Shown here: positions 1 to 6,448 of the stretch, one piece after another | Layout: each line of letters opens with the position of its first letter | How positions within the stretch are numbered: position 1 is the stretch's first letter | Origin: DATCVR01 sp036566745 | Lineage (GTDB): Bacteria > Actinomycetota > Actinomycetes > Jiangellales > Jiangellaceae | Assembly: GCA_036566745.1 (NCBI GenBank) | Contig: DATCVR010000211.1 | Span: 1 to 20,847, forward strand | DNA length: 20,847 nt | Direction of reading: 5' to 3' | The notes under the pieces: model-generated | Told to the model about the DNA's origin: nothing | What the model saw: only the letters and a program-made list of their open reading frames with translations | The model's database searches: none | Made by a program: the position numbers and the translations under genes

Positions 1-807
1 GTCGCCCTCGCCGTGGCGTGGGCGGTGTACTTGGTGCCCAAAGCGCTCGAACAGACAGCGACGGCCGAGGACGGGACCAAGAGCCGGGCCAGCGCCGCCA
101 TCTCCAAGTCCCGCCGGATCCTCGCACGGCGAGAAGCCACCGGCAAGGACTCCACCGATCTGGTGACCGAGAAGTCGCCGAAGAAGCCGGAGGCGGAGGC
201 CGAGGCGATCCCGGAGCCCGATCAAGGGCGTGCTCCGCGACCCGTCCCGATGGCCGTACGCCGCCGCGCGGCTCACGCCGCGGCCAAGCGCCGCAGCATC
301 GTGCTCGGTGTGCTCGTCCTCGGTCTCGCCGTGGTCGGCGCGCTCGCCGGCTTCGGTGTCTTCGGGCCGGTGTGGATCGCGATCCCGGGCGTGCTCGTCG
401 TCGCCTGGCTCGTCACCTGCCGGGTCAGCGTGCGCCACCAGCGTGAGGTCTGGGCGCGGATCCCGTTCCCCGAGGACCTCCCCGAGCCCGAGCCGGTCGC
501 CCCGCCCCGGGTCACCTTCGACATCGACCAGGACACCGGCGACCTGGTCGCCGTCGTCGAGCACGACGACACCGGCGAGCACCTCCCCGCGGGTTCCTGG
601 AAGCCGGTGGAGACACCCCTGCCGACGTACGTCTCCAAGGAGGCCGCGCCGCGCCGCACGGTCCGCACCATCGACCTGGATGCCACCGGCGTGTGGAGCT
701 CGGGTCGCAACGCCGCCGACTCCGAGCTCGTCCGCCAGGCCGAAGAGGCCGAGCGTGCCGCGGCCGAAGCCGCCGAGGCCGCCCGCGGCCGCGCCACGGG
801 CTCCTGA
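1..807 (+). CDS. sepX: SepX/GlpR-like divisome membrane protein (5' end outside window)
   Basis: The reading frame is open from base 1, and its first residues (VALAVAWAVYLVPKAL) look like the end of an N-terminal membrane helix, so the true start lies upstream; the GTG at 13 is probably internal. The chain then has a charged linker rich in Glu, Lys and Pro, a basic patch, and a hydrophobic hairpin at about residues 99-141 of the visible part (two membrane segments), followed by an acidic, Ala/Glu-rich cytoplasmic tail. This layout and the 'AWAVYLVP' start match the actinobacterial SepX family (called GlpR in Corynebacterium), which acts at the membrane in the cell-division machinery. The gene precedes the tRNA-Ala and marks native chromosome. 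Assignment rests on topology and remembered family motifs, not a search. Confidence 0.65.
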   Translation, partial: VALAVAWAVYLVPKALEQTATAEDGTKSRASAAISKSRRILARREATGKDSTDLVTEKSPKKPEAEAEAIPEPDQGRAPRPVPMAVRRRAAHAAAKRRSIVLGVLVLGLAVVGALAGFGVFGPVWIAIPGVLVVAWLVTCRVSVRHQREVWARIPFPEDLPEPEPVAPPRVTFDIDQDTGDLVAVVEHDDTGEHLPAGSWKPVETPLPTYVSKEAAPRRTVRTIDLDATGVWSSGRNAADSELVRQAEEAERAAAEAAEAARGRATGS

Positions 808-818
808 GGCCATACTGA

Positions 819-849
819 TTGGGTAACACCCGCGACGAGATGCTAACGT
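819..849 (+). promoter_or_regulatory. Possible tRNA-Ala promoter
   Basis: TTGGGT at 819-824 could serve as a -35 box. The sequence TGCTAACGT at 841-849 could hold the -10 element, either GCTAAC with a 17-base gap or TAACGT with 19. It lies in the 54-base gap between the sepX stop and the tRNA. The match is weak and position is the main argument. Confidence 0.3.
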
Positions 850-861
850 TTCTCATCGCTT

Positions 862-937
862 GGGGCTGTGGCGCAGTTGGTAGCGCGTCTCGTTCGCAAT
901 GAGAAGGCCAGGGGTTCGAATCCCCTCAGCTCCACCA
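862..937 (+). tRNA. tRNA-Ala (anticodon CGC)
   Basis: A full cloverleaf can be drawn. The acceptor arm is GGGGCUG with CAGCUCC, the D arm is GCGC/GCGC, the anticodon stem is UCUCG/UGAGA around loop UUCGCAA (anticodon CGC, reading GCG), and the T arm is AGGGG-UUCGAAU-CCCCU. The discriminator is A, followed by an encoded CCA. The 3' portion from the anticodon loop onward is duplicated at 3762-3807, which shows this gene is the integration target and has kept an intact sequence after insertion. Confidence 0.97.
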
Positions 938-938
938 A
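893..938 (+). repeat. Attachment site (att core), copy 1, in tRNA-Ala 3' end
   Basis: These 46 bases, running from the anticodon loop to one base past the CCA, are identical to 3762-3807. A perfect repeat of a tRNA 3' end beside a tyrosine recombinase gene is the usual product of tRNA-targeted integration. The sequences on both sides of the two copies differ at once, so the repeat borders are sharp. Confidence 0.92.
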
Positions 939-940
939 TA

Positions 941-989
941 AGAACCCCGCCTGACCTGCGGAAACGCACGGGTCAGGCGGGGTTCTTTG
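941..989 (+). terminator. Strong hairpin terminator after tRNA-Ala
   Basis: AGAACCCCGCCTGACC (941-956) pairs perfectly with 971-986 around a 14-base loop, giving a 16-bp GC-rich stem followed by a short T run. Being a long perfect hairpin, it may also stop antisense transcription leaving the sulfatase gene on the other strand. Confidence 0.85.
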
Positions 990-1016
990 TGCTTAGTGCT
1001 GCCGTTCCGGTGAAGA

Positions 1017-1025
1017 TTCCCCCCG
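1017..1025. repeat. TTCCCCCCG motif, possible integrase arm site (left end)
   Basis: TTCCCCCCG lies 78 bp inside the first att copy. The same 9-mer occurs twice at 3670-3689, inside the other end of the same segment. In a circular form of this segment, the three copies would lie on both sides of the att core, as arm-type sites of tyrosine recombinases do. The role is inferred. Confidence 0.35.
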
Positions 1026-1085
1026 TCCACGTCAACGGCGTGCTTCTCGATCGCCGATCGGTTCCGGACCCGCACGGCGTGGCCA

Positions 1086-3449
1086 TTATTGGCGGGTAGT
1101 GATGATCCGCATCCGTTCCTCGACCGTGATGTGGTGATCGTTGTCGTGCGCGTCGTCGCCCAGGTCGATCTGGACGCGGTGGACGCGGCCGGTGAAGTGG
1201 CTGCCGCGGCTGGTGTAGTCGTTGCTGACCGGGGTGCCGGTGTCGGAGCCGACGTCCATGGTCTCGTCCCCGGAGAAGGCGAGGGGCACGGTGGCGTCGA
1301 TGCGGCCGGTGGCGACCTGGGTTCCGTCGACGTAGAGGTCGGCGGTGATTCCTTTGCCGAGACCGCCGCCGTCGTAGGCGACCTCCAAGCGCACCTGGTG
1401 CTCACCGGCCGGCACGGGCTGGTCGGCGCGGACATGGGTCCGATTGAGGCCGAACAGGTTGTAGCAGTAGGTGGGCCGACCCTCGTGCAGGTAGATACTC
1501 CAGCCGCCGAACGCACCGCCCTGGGCGATGAGGACTCCGGTTGCACCGTCGGCGGGCACCGAGATGTCGGCGGTGACTGCGTGCGACTTGTTCTTCACGT
1601 TGAGCACGACGTTCTCGGTCAGCCGGCCCATGCCCTCGAACAGCACCTGGCTGTGGCCACGAATCAGCGTCGGGCGTCCAGCGAGGTCGGAGTTGAAGCG
1701 TTCGATGCGTCGGTCGTCGAGGGGGAAGACCTTGTACTTCGAGGCTTCGAGGAGGAACTTCTGCTGCAGGTGCGTGAGCTGCTCGGGGTTCTCTGCGGCG
1801 AGGTCGTGGGCCTGGGTCCAGTCGTCGGGTCCGTAGAGCTCCCAGACGTCGTCCTCGATGGGCGGGAGCGGTTTGCCCTGGTCCCAGGGGATCGAGTGCC
1901 GGGTGACCGCGCTCCAGCCCTGGTGGTAGATGCCGCGGTTGACGAACATCTCGAAGTATTGCGTCCGGCGACGGTCGGCCGCGTCCGCGTGGTCGAAGGT
2001 GTAGCCCATGCTGACGCCTTCGTACGGCCTCTGCTGGACGCCGTGCACGAACGTCGGCTCCGGCAGGCCGGCCGCCTCGAGGATGGTGGGGGCGACGTCG
2101 ATGACGTGGTGGAACTGGTGGCGGGTCTCGCCAGCCGCGTCGATGCCGTGCGGCCAGCGGACGATGGTGCCGGTGCGGGTGCCGCCGTAGTGGGAGGCGA
2201 CTTGCTTGGTCCACTGGTAGGGGGTGTTCATCGCGTGCGCCCACCCGACTGCGTAGTGGTTGTACGCGGCCGGGGTGCCGAAGTCCTCGATGCGGGAGAC
2301 CATGTACTCCGCGGTCTGCAGCGCGCCCGCGCCGTTGAGGTTGATCAGCTCGTTGAAGCAACCCTCGACGTCGCCCTCGGCCGAGGCACCGTTGTCACCG
2401 ACGATGACGTACACCAGCGTGTCGTCCAGCACCTCCAGGTCGGCCAAGGCGTCGATCAGCCGGCCGACGTGGTGGTCGGTGTGCTCCAGGAACCCGGCGT
2501 ACACCTCCATCTGCCGAGCCAGCACCGGCTTCAGGTCCTCGGGCATCTCATCCCACGCGGGAATCTGCTCGTGCCTTTCGGTCAGCATCGCCGAGTCCCC
2601 GACCACACCCAGATCCTTCTGGCGGGCGAACGTCTCCTCGCGCAGCGCGTCCCAGCCCTGGTCGAAGTGTCCTCGGTACTTCTCCGACCACTCGACCGGG
2701 ACGTGGTGAGGCGCATGAGTCGCGCCGGGCGCGAAGTAGGCGAAGAACGGCTTGTCGGGCATCAGCGCCTTCTGCTGACGAACCCACGAGATCGCATGGT
2801 CGGTCAGGTCCTCGGTGAGGTGATATCCCTCCTCAGGTGTCCGGTCGGGGTCGACCGGGGTGAAGTTCTCGTAGAGGGCGGGGGCGTACTGGTTCGTCTC
2901 GCCGCCGAGGAACCCGTAGAAGTGCTCGAACCCGCCGCCGCCGGACGGCCACGCGTCGAACGGTCCCATCGGGCTGGTCTGCCAGACCGGGACCTCGTGA
3001 CACTTGCCGAACTGTGCCGTGGAGTAGCCGTTGAGCTTCAGCGCCTCCGCCAGTGGCGCGCAGTCGTTGGGCCGTACCGAGCTGTACCCGGGCGCCGACG
3101 TCGCGATCTCGGTGATGCCGCCCATCCCGACCGTGTGGTGGTTGCGACCCGCCAGCAACGCCGCACGGGTCGGTGAGCACAAGGCGGTCGTGTGAAACCG
3201 GGTGTAGCGCAGCCCCTCGCCCGCGAGCCGCTCGAACGTGGGCGTGTGCACCGGCCCGCCGAACGCGCTCGATGCACCGAAACCGCAGTCATCGATGAGC
3301 ACGATCAGCACGTTCGGAGCGTCCTTCGGTGGGCGCAGAGGCTCGATCGGTGGGAACTCGGTATCCGGGTCTTTTGCGTCGTACGTCGCCGGAGCGTTCT
3401 CGGCCCGGTCAGGGATCGGGAGAACCTGCCGCTGGATCGGATTGCTCAA
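1086..3449 (-). CDS. Type I arylsulfatase (AtsA/AtsD-like)
   Basis: A formylglycine-dependent sulfatase of 787 aa that hydrolyses sulfate esters. The TTG at 3449 is chosen as start because AGGAG lies 6 bases upstream; an in-frame ATG at 3518 would add 23 Cys/Gly-rich residues with no good ribosome site. Numbered from TTG, metal ligands are Asp53-Asp54 (LIDDCGFG) and Asp352-Asn353 (DNG). Cys91 in CSPTR is the residue matured to formylglycine. Lys149 and His151 (GKCHE) and His245 (ATHAPHH) fit further active-site positions. The C-terminal 200 residues look like the beta-sandwich found in long actinobacterial enzymes such as mycobacterial AtsA and AtsD, which have the same length. There is no signal peptide, so a cytoplasmic enzyme is expected. 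It needs a formylglycine-generating enzyme from elsewhere. It is the only gene between the two att repeats. Confidence 0.93.
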   Translation of the reverse strand: MSNPIQRQVLPIPDRAENAPATYDAKDPDTEFPPIEPLRPPKDAPNVLIVLIDDCGFGASSAFGGPVHTPTFERLAGEGLRYTRFHTTALCSPTRAALLAGRNHHTVGMGGITEIATSAPGYSSVRPNDCAPLAEALKLNGYSTAQFGKCHEVPVWQTSPMGPFDAWPSGGGGFEHFYGFLGGETNQYAPALYENFTPVDPDRTPEEGYHLTEDLTDHAISWVRQQKALMPDKPFFAYFAPGATHAPHHVPVEWSEKYRGHFDQGWDALREETFARQKDLGVVGDSAMLTERHEQIPAWDEMPEDLKPVLARQMEVYAGFLEHTDHHVGRLIDALADLEVLDDTLVYVIVGDNGASAEGDVEGCFNELINLNGAGALQTAEYMVSRIEDFGTPAAYNHYAVGWAHAMNTPYQWTKQVASHYGGTRTGTIVRWPHGIDAAGETRHQFHHVIDVAPTILEAAGLPEPTFVHGVQQRPYEGVSMGYTFDHADAADRRRTQYFEMFVNRGIYHQGWSAVTRHSIPWDQGKPLPPIEDDVWELYGPDDWTQAHDLAAENPEQLTHLQQKFLLEASKYKVFPLDDRRIERFNSDLAGRPTLIRGHSQVLFEGMGRLTENVVLNVKNKSHAVTADISVPADGATGVLIAQGGAFGGWSIYLHEGRPTYCYNLFGLNRTHVRADQPVPAGEHQVRLEVAYDGGGLGKGITADLYVDGTQVATGRIDATVPLAFSGDETMDVGSDTGTPVSNDYTSRGSHFTGRVHRVQIDLGDDAHDNDHHITVEERMRIITTRQ

Positions 3450-3761
3450 TGCCTTCTCCTCAGAACCTCCGCAACAGCCGGGGTCAGTCGTCGCGCCACA
3501 CCGAGCCTCACTGTCCAAGCCCCGAGAGCCCTCACCTGAAATCGGTGATCGCGCCGTGCCGCCGATCGTCCACTCAGCACGCGATCATCGGCAGATCGCT
3601 CGGGAGTCGATGGGTGAACCTGCCTACAGGTCCAACGCGCATCTCGCGGCTGCTCCGGTGTTCGATGCGTTCCCCCCGGATTCCCCCCGAGGGCGGAATG
3701 TGGTGCAACAGATGCAACGTCTGATGCCGTTGGTCAGCGCATGTTGCTGGGTCGACAAGCC
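3450..3761. other. Non-coding end of the sulfatase cassette
   Basis: No convincing gene is seen here. The stretch holds the sulfatase leader (ribosome site GAGGAG next to the TTG start), no clear promoter boxes, and near the right end a tandem pair of TTCCCCCCG motifs followed by the second att copy. Open frames crossing this stretch are short and lack ribosome sites. Confidence 0.6.
3670..3689. repeat. Tandem TTCCCCCCG pair, possible integrase arm sites (right end)
   Basis: TTCCCCCCG occurs at 3670-3678 and again at 3681-3689, an 11-base period of about one helical turn, ending 72 bp before the second att copy. A third copy lies at 1017-1025 beside the first att copy. Placement and helical phasing suggest protein binding. 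Confidence 0.4.
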
Positions 3762-3807
3762 TTCGCAATGAGAAGGCCAGGGGTTCGAATCCCCTCAGCT
3801 CCACCAA
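3762..3807 (+). repeat. Attachment site (att core), copy 2
   Basis: An exact 46-bp copy of 893-938. The 5' half of the tRNA is missing here, so this is not a second tRNA gene but the duplicated target end left by integration. It is followed after 173 bp by the excisionase and integrase genes, so it is best read as the left end of the integrase-bearing element and also the right border of the sulfatase cassette. Confidence 0.92.
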
Positions 3808-3980
3808 GGAAATCGCAGGTCAGAGCCGCTGTCCAACATCCTGAAGACAAGGATGATCGGATGGCGGTTCCGCGTTTATTCCGCACTTTGGCCTTCGCTG
3901 AGCGTGACCCGCGCCCGGAGACCGGGCAATCTCTCGAGCCGTCTCGGTGCCTCGTGGCACGGCTGGCGCACCTGAGGGGC
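3808..3980. other. Leader between att core and excisionase
   Basis: There is no gene here. Two small inverted repeats are visible: CATCCT/AGGATG with a 7-base loop at 3837-3855, and GCCCGG/CCGGGC with a 3-base loop at 3913-3927. Either could be a binding site for the recombination proteins or a transcription control element for the xis-int operon. No clear promoter boxes are seen. Confidence 0.35.
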
Positions 3981-4271
3981 ATGACCACTCACACCACGAA
4001 CACCAGCACCGAGACCACGCCTTTCATGTCCGGCATCGAGCCGGTCCTCTCCCTGACCGAGCTGTGCGAGCACCTGCACGTGTCGGCACAGACCATCTAC
4101 GACCTGCGCAGCCAGGGCCGCGGACCCCGGGGCTTCCGGGTCGGCCGCGAGCTGCGCTTCCGGGTCGGCGAGATCGAGTCCTGGCTGGCTCGGCTGGAGG
4201 AGGCAGACGACAAACACCACGCTCACGACCCGACGACCGGGCACGTGCTTGGGCAGCGAGGTGGTCGGTGA
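3981..4271 (+). CDS. Excisionase-like HTH protein (recombination directionality factor)
   Basis: A 96-aa protein with a MerR-like winged-helix of the excisionase/HTH_17 type at about residues 20-70 (LTELCEHLHVSAQTIYDLRSQGRGPRGFRVGRELRFRVGEIESWL). Such proteins bend DNA near att sites and bias the integrase towards excision. The ATG at 3981 is the likely start, with GAGGGG close upstream; the ATG at 4026 (MSGIEPV) is an alternative that still keeps the whole domain. The frame is also open backwards through the att core, but that part reads tRNA sequence and is not coding. Its stop overlaps the integrase start by one base (TGATG), implying one operon and coupled translation. Confidence 0.82.
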   Translation: MTTHTTNTSTETTPFMSGIEPVLSLTELCEHLHVSAQTIYDLRSQGRGPRGFRVGRELRFRVGEIESWLARLEEADDKHHAHDPTTGHVLGQRGGR

Positions 4272-5566
4272 TGGCCGGCCGCCCGCGCACCACCATCGGC
4301 ACCTACGGCACCGTCGCCACCCGCCGTCTCAAGCGCGGTGGCTGGCTCGCCGAGACCCGGGTACGCGACGCCGACGGCCGGCTGCGCCAGGTCCGCGTCC
4401 GCGGACGCACCTCCAACCTCGCCGCCGCGCGCCTCAAGGGTCGCCTGCTCACTCGCCCTGCCTTCGGAGCTGCCGGCGTACTTCGGCCCGACAGTGCCTT
4501 CGACGAGCTCGCCGACGAGTGGCTGGAGGATCTCGAGATCCAAGACCTCGCTCACCGCACTCGCGAGGCCTATCAGGACCGGCTTCGCCTACACGTGAGA
4601 CCGGCGATGGAGCCTTACACCCTCGGCGAGATCACCACCGGGCGCGTGGAGCGGTTCCTCAAGTCTGAGCTCGCCATCTCGTACTCCCAGGCCAGCCACT
4701 CCCGCACGGTGCTGAACCTGCTGTTCGCCTTCGCGCTGCGTCATGACGCCATCAGCCGCAACCCGGTCGAGGGCACCTCACCGCTACCGCGCCCGAAGAA
4801 CGCCCCCATGGCACTGACCCTCGACCAGGTCGCCAAGCTCCGCCAGGCTGCGGCCACTTGGCGCACCGAGCCGGGTCTGCCCGGCCCGAAGAGCGACGGC
4901 CAGGTCCGCGACATCATCGAGGTCCTGCTCGGCACCGCTATGCGGTCCGGCGAGGTCCTCGCGCTCAGACCCTGCGACATCACCGACGGATCCCGCGGCA
5001 TGGTTGCCCACGTCGCTGGCACGGTCGTCTACCGCAAGAAGAAGGGCGTCGTACGTCAGGCGCATCCCAAGACCGACGCCTCGGACCGCTACGTCCCGGT
5101 GCCGGCATTCGCCGCCAAGGTGATCCGCCGTCGCTTGAAGGCGATCAAGTCCGCCGACAGGGAACGGACGATCTTCGCCAATCGCACCGGCGGCCCGCTG
5201 AACCCTTACAACGTACGCCGCACCTTCCGCGAGTTCGTCGTTCTCGCCGGCCTGGACGGGACCGGGATCAGCATGCGCTGGTACCGCCGCACCGGCGCTA
5301 CTGTCCTGGCTCGCGGACTCGGCACCAACACCGCCGCGACCTTCCTGGGGCACACCTCCTCGAAGATCACCGAGGGCTACTACATCGAGCCTGACCTGAC
5401 CGTCGACCACGCCCCAGCGGCACTCCTCGACCGCACGCTCCGTTCCGAGGGCGCCGATGGTGCGTTGCTTGCCAAGCCAGCCGTCGAGTCCGAGGAGGAC
5501 CTCCTCGACGAGATCGACCAACTCGAAGATGACGATGGGACCTCCGGCGACCCTGCTACTGCCTGA
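4271..5566 (+). CDS. Tyrosine recombinase (integrase)
   Basis: A 431-aa site-specific recombinase. The N-terminal part (to about residue 65) resembles an arm-binding domain, residues 75-165 a SAM-like core-binding domain, and 180-375 the catalytic domain. Visible catalytic residues are Arg225 (TAMRSGE), Lys268 (KTDAS), Arg339 (MRWYRRTGAT), His361 (LGHTSSK) and nucleophile Tyr370 (or Tyr371). In the usual HxxR box the His position is Arg336, a departure from the commonest form. The acidic tail after residue 400 is probably disordered. The start ATG overlaps the excisionase stop. Its position beside a 46-bp tRNA-Ala repeat makes it the enzyme that integrated this element, and it may also act on the neighbouring sulfatase cassette, which shares the core. 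Confidence 0.95.
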   Translation: MAGRPRTTIGTYGTVATRRLKRGGWLAETRVRDADGRLRQVRVRGRTSNLAAARLKGRLLTRPAFGAAGVLRPDSAFDELADEWLEDLEIQDLAHRTREAYQDRLRLHVRPAMEPYTLGEITTGRVERFLKSELAISYSQASHSRTVLNLLFAFALRHDAISRNPVEGTSPLPRPKNAPMALTLDQVAKLRQAAATWRTEPGLPGPKSDGQVRDIIEVLLGTAMRSGEVLALRPCDITDGSRGMVAHVAGTVVYRKKKGVVRQAHPKTDASDRYVPVPAFAAKVIRRRLKAIKSADRERTIFANRTGGPLNPYNVRRTFREFVVLAGLDGTGISMRWYRRTGATVLARGLGTNTAATFLGHTSSKITEGYYIEPDLTVDHAPAALLDRTLRSEGADGALLAKPAVESEEDLLDEIDQLEDDDGTSGDPATA

Positions 5567-5773
5567 GCTAGATATCTGCCTGTTGACAAACACCTGCGGA
5601 AGGCGCATGGTCGAATGCATGTTCGACGTTCGAAGGGATTCGGGTCGCGACGCGGCTACGTGCACGGACCCCCTAGGGCGCGCGCCAGGTGCAGTTGCAT
5701 CCGAGCGATCGAGCGGACGGGGCCGAATCGCCGCTGAACGACATAGTCTCGATGCCGCTTGTGGGGGAGTGGA

Positions 5774-5798
5774 CGGTTCCGGTGGCTCACCGGAACCG
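5774..5798. repeat. Hairpin 1 of a related pair
   Basis: CGGTTCCGGTG (5774-5784) and CACCGGAACCG (5788-5798) form a perfect 11-bp stem with a 3-base loop. No T run follows, so it is not a standard intrinsic terminator. A close relative lies 94 bp downstream. Confidence 0.7.
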
Positions 5799-5867
5799 CG
5801 GATCCGCTCACGGTGCGGATGATTCATCACCACCGCGCGACCAGCACAAACCCTTCTGAGGAGAAGA

Positions 5868-5892
5868 CGGTGCCGATGACCCATCGGAACCG
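5868..5892. repeat. Hairpin 2 of a related pair
   Basis: CGGTGCCGATG (5868-5878) and CATCGGAACCG (5882-5892) form an 11-bp stem with one mismatch and a 3-base loop. The arms match those of hairpin 1 at 9 and 10 of 11 positions, so the two are copies of one element. It overlaps the start of the small frame at 5870. Confidence 0.65.
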
Positions 5893-5950
5893 TCACTCCC
5901 TGCGTGGCGCCCTGGGTCACCTACCCCGTCGGCCTGCCAGCCGTTGCTGA
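5870..5950 (+). CDS. Possible 26-aa small protein or truncated gene start
   Basis: GAGGAG at 5858-5863 sits 6 bases before GTG at 5870, which opens a 26-codon frame (MPMTHRNRHSLRGALG..., stop TGA at 5948-5950). The ribosome site is better than those of several genes here. The product is very basic and resembles nothing I recognise, and its 3' end overlaps the opposite-strand HTH gene. It may be a leader peptide or the decapitated start of a lost gene. The hairpin over its start could control translation. Confidence 0.22.
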   Translation: MPMTHRNRHSLRGALGHLPRRPASRC

Positions 5951-6141
5951 CGCATGAACCGACGTACGTCTCCGACCGTGCTCATCAGTCGCCGTCCCAT
6001 CCGGAACAACTCAGGCCCGTTGCCTTGCTGGCGCCACCAGCGCAGAGTGTTCGGCGAGACCTTCAATACCTCGGCGACCTCCATGAACGTCAGAAGTTCC
6101 TCCTCGTCGCGATTAGAGAACGGAACATGATCGATTCCCAT
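5917..6141 (-). CDS. Small excisionase-type HTH DNA-binding protein
   Basis: A 74-aa protein that is almost entirely one MerR-like/HTH_17 domain (LLTFMEVAEVLKVSPNTLRWWRQQGNGPELFRMGRRLMSTVGDVRRFM). The ATG at 6141 is preceded by AGGAG at a 5-base spacing, so it is preferred over a GTG or ATG further upstream. It is the second protein of this fold in the element, after the one beside the integrase, but shares little sequence with it. It points away from the ATPase/protease pair across a 307-bp gap, so it may be a second directionality factor or a regulator of that pair or of itself. Function beyond DNA binding is not shown. Confidence 0.75.
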   Translation of the reverse strand: MGIDHVPFSNRDEEELLTFMEVAEVLKVSPNTLRWWRQQGNGPELFRMGRRLMSTVGDVRRFMRQQRLAGRRGR

Positions 6142-6448
6142 GGCCTCTCCTAAACGTCGACTTTGGCCGCTGCGCCCGGCCATGAGACGAAGGGATCGTC
6201 AGGTGACGGAGCGTGGCGGGCTGCTGAACGTAGGTGTGTCGGCCTTCCCGGGACATCACGAGCACCGATGTTTGCGTCAACGGACAGTGCTGCTTGGTTG
6301 CCCGTCGGCTTGCGCGGAACCTGAGCTTGTGCGGTTGGTACTGGCTGCAGCGTCCGGGTTCGTGCACCTTCGAAGGACCCAACCACTAGACTCAAACTAG
6401 GTGTGGCATGCGGCGGCCTACACGTTGACCTGTGATGGGAGGTGGATG
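6142..6448. promoter_or_regulatory. Divergent intergenic region between HTH gene and ietA
   Basis: This 307-bp gap separates divergent genes and should hold the promoters of both. A perfect 10-bp palindrome CCTTCGAAGG lies at 6367-6376, and TAGACT at 6387-6392 could be a -10 box for the ATPase gene, with TSS near 6399, though no good -35 is seen. CTAG occurs twice 11 bp apart at 6386-6400. No gene is visible. Confidence 0.35.

Larger units (their letters stand above)
5567..5916. other. 350-bp non-coding region after the integrase
   Basis: No gene of normal size is seen. It holds two related hairpins (5774-5798 and 5868-5892), a perfect 10-bp palindrome GCGGATCCGC (5798-5807) touching the first hairpin, and a ribosome-site-plus-GTG small frame starting at 5870. 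The integrase reads in from the left and the small HTH gene converges from the right. Confidence 0.6.

Noticed and set aside
1089..3176. Very long plus-strand open frame opposite the sulfatase
   Set aside because: It is the antisense shadow of a clear sulfatase gene; its Val/Asp/Gly-rich product has no recognisable domain, as expected for GC-rich complements.
3574..3807. Minus-strand frame beginning MVELRGFEPLAFSLR
   Set aside because: This start is the antisense reading of the tRNA-Ala 3' end and is a well-known false protein; the rest has no domain and no ribosome site.
3762..3807. Second tRNA gene
   Set aside because: Only the 3' half from the anticodon loop is present; the acceptor 5' strand and D arm are missing.
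3741..3980. Extension of the excisionase gene back through the att core
   Set aside because: The added residues are translated tRNA sequence and leader; the family domain begins after the ATG at 3981.
5774..5798. Intrinsic terminator for the integrase
   Set aside because: The stem is strong but no T run follows and it lies more than 200 bases past the stop; its near-copy downstream suggests a binding element instead.
4784..5920. Long minus-strand frame opposite the integrase
   Set aside because: It overlaps the catalytic half of the integrase on the other strand and shows no motif of its own.
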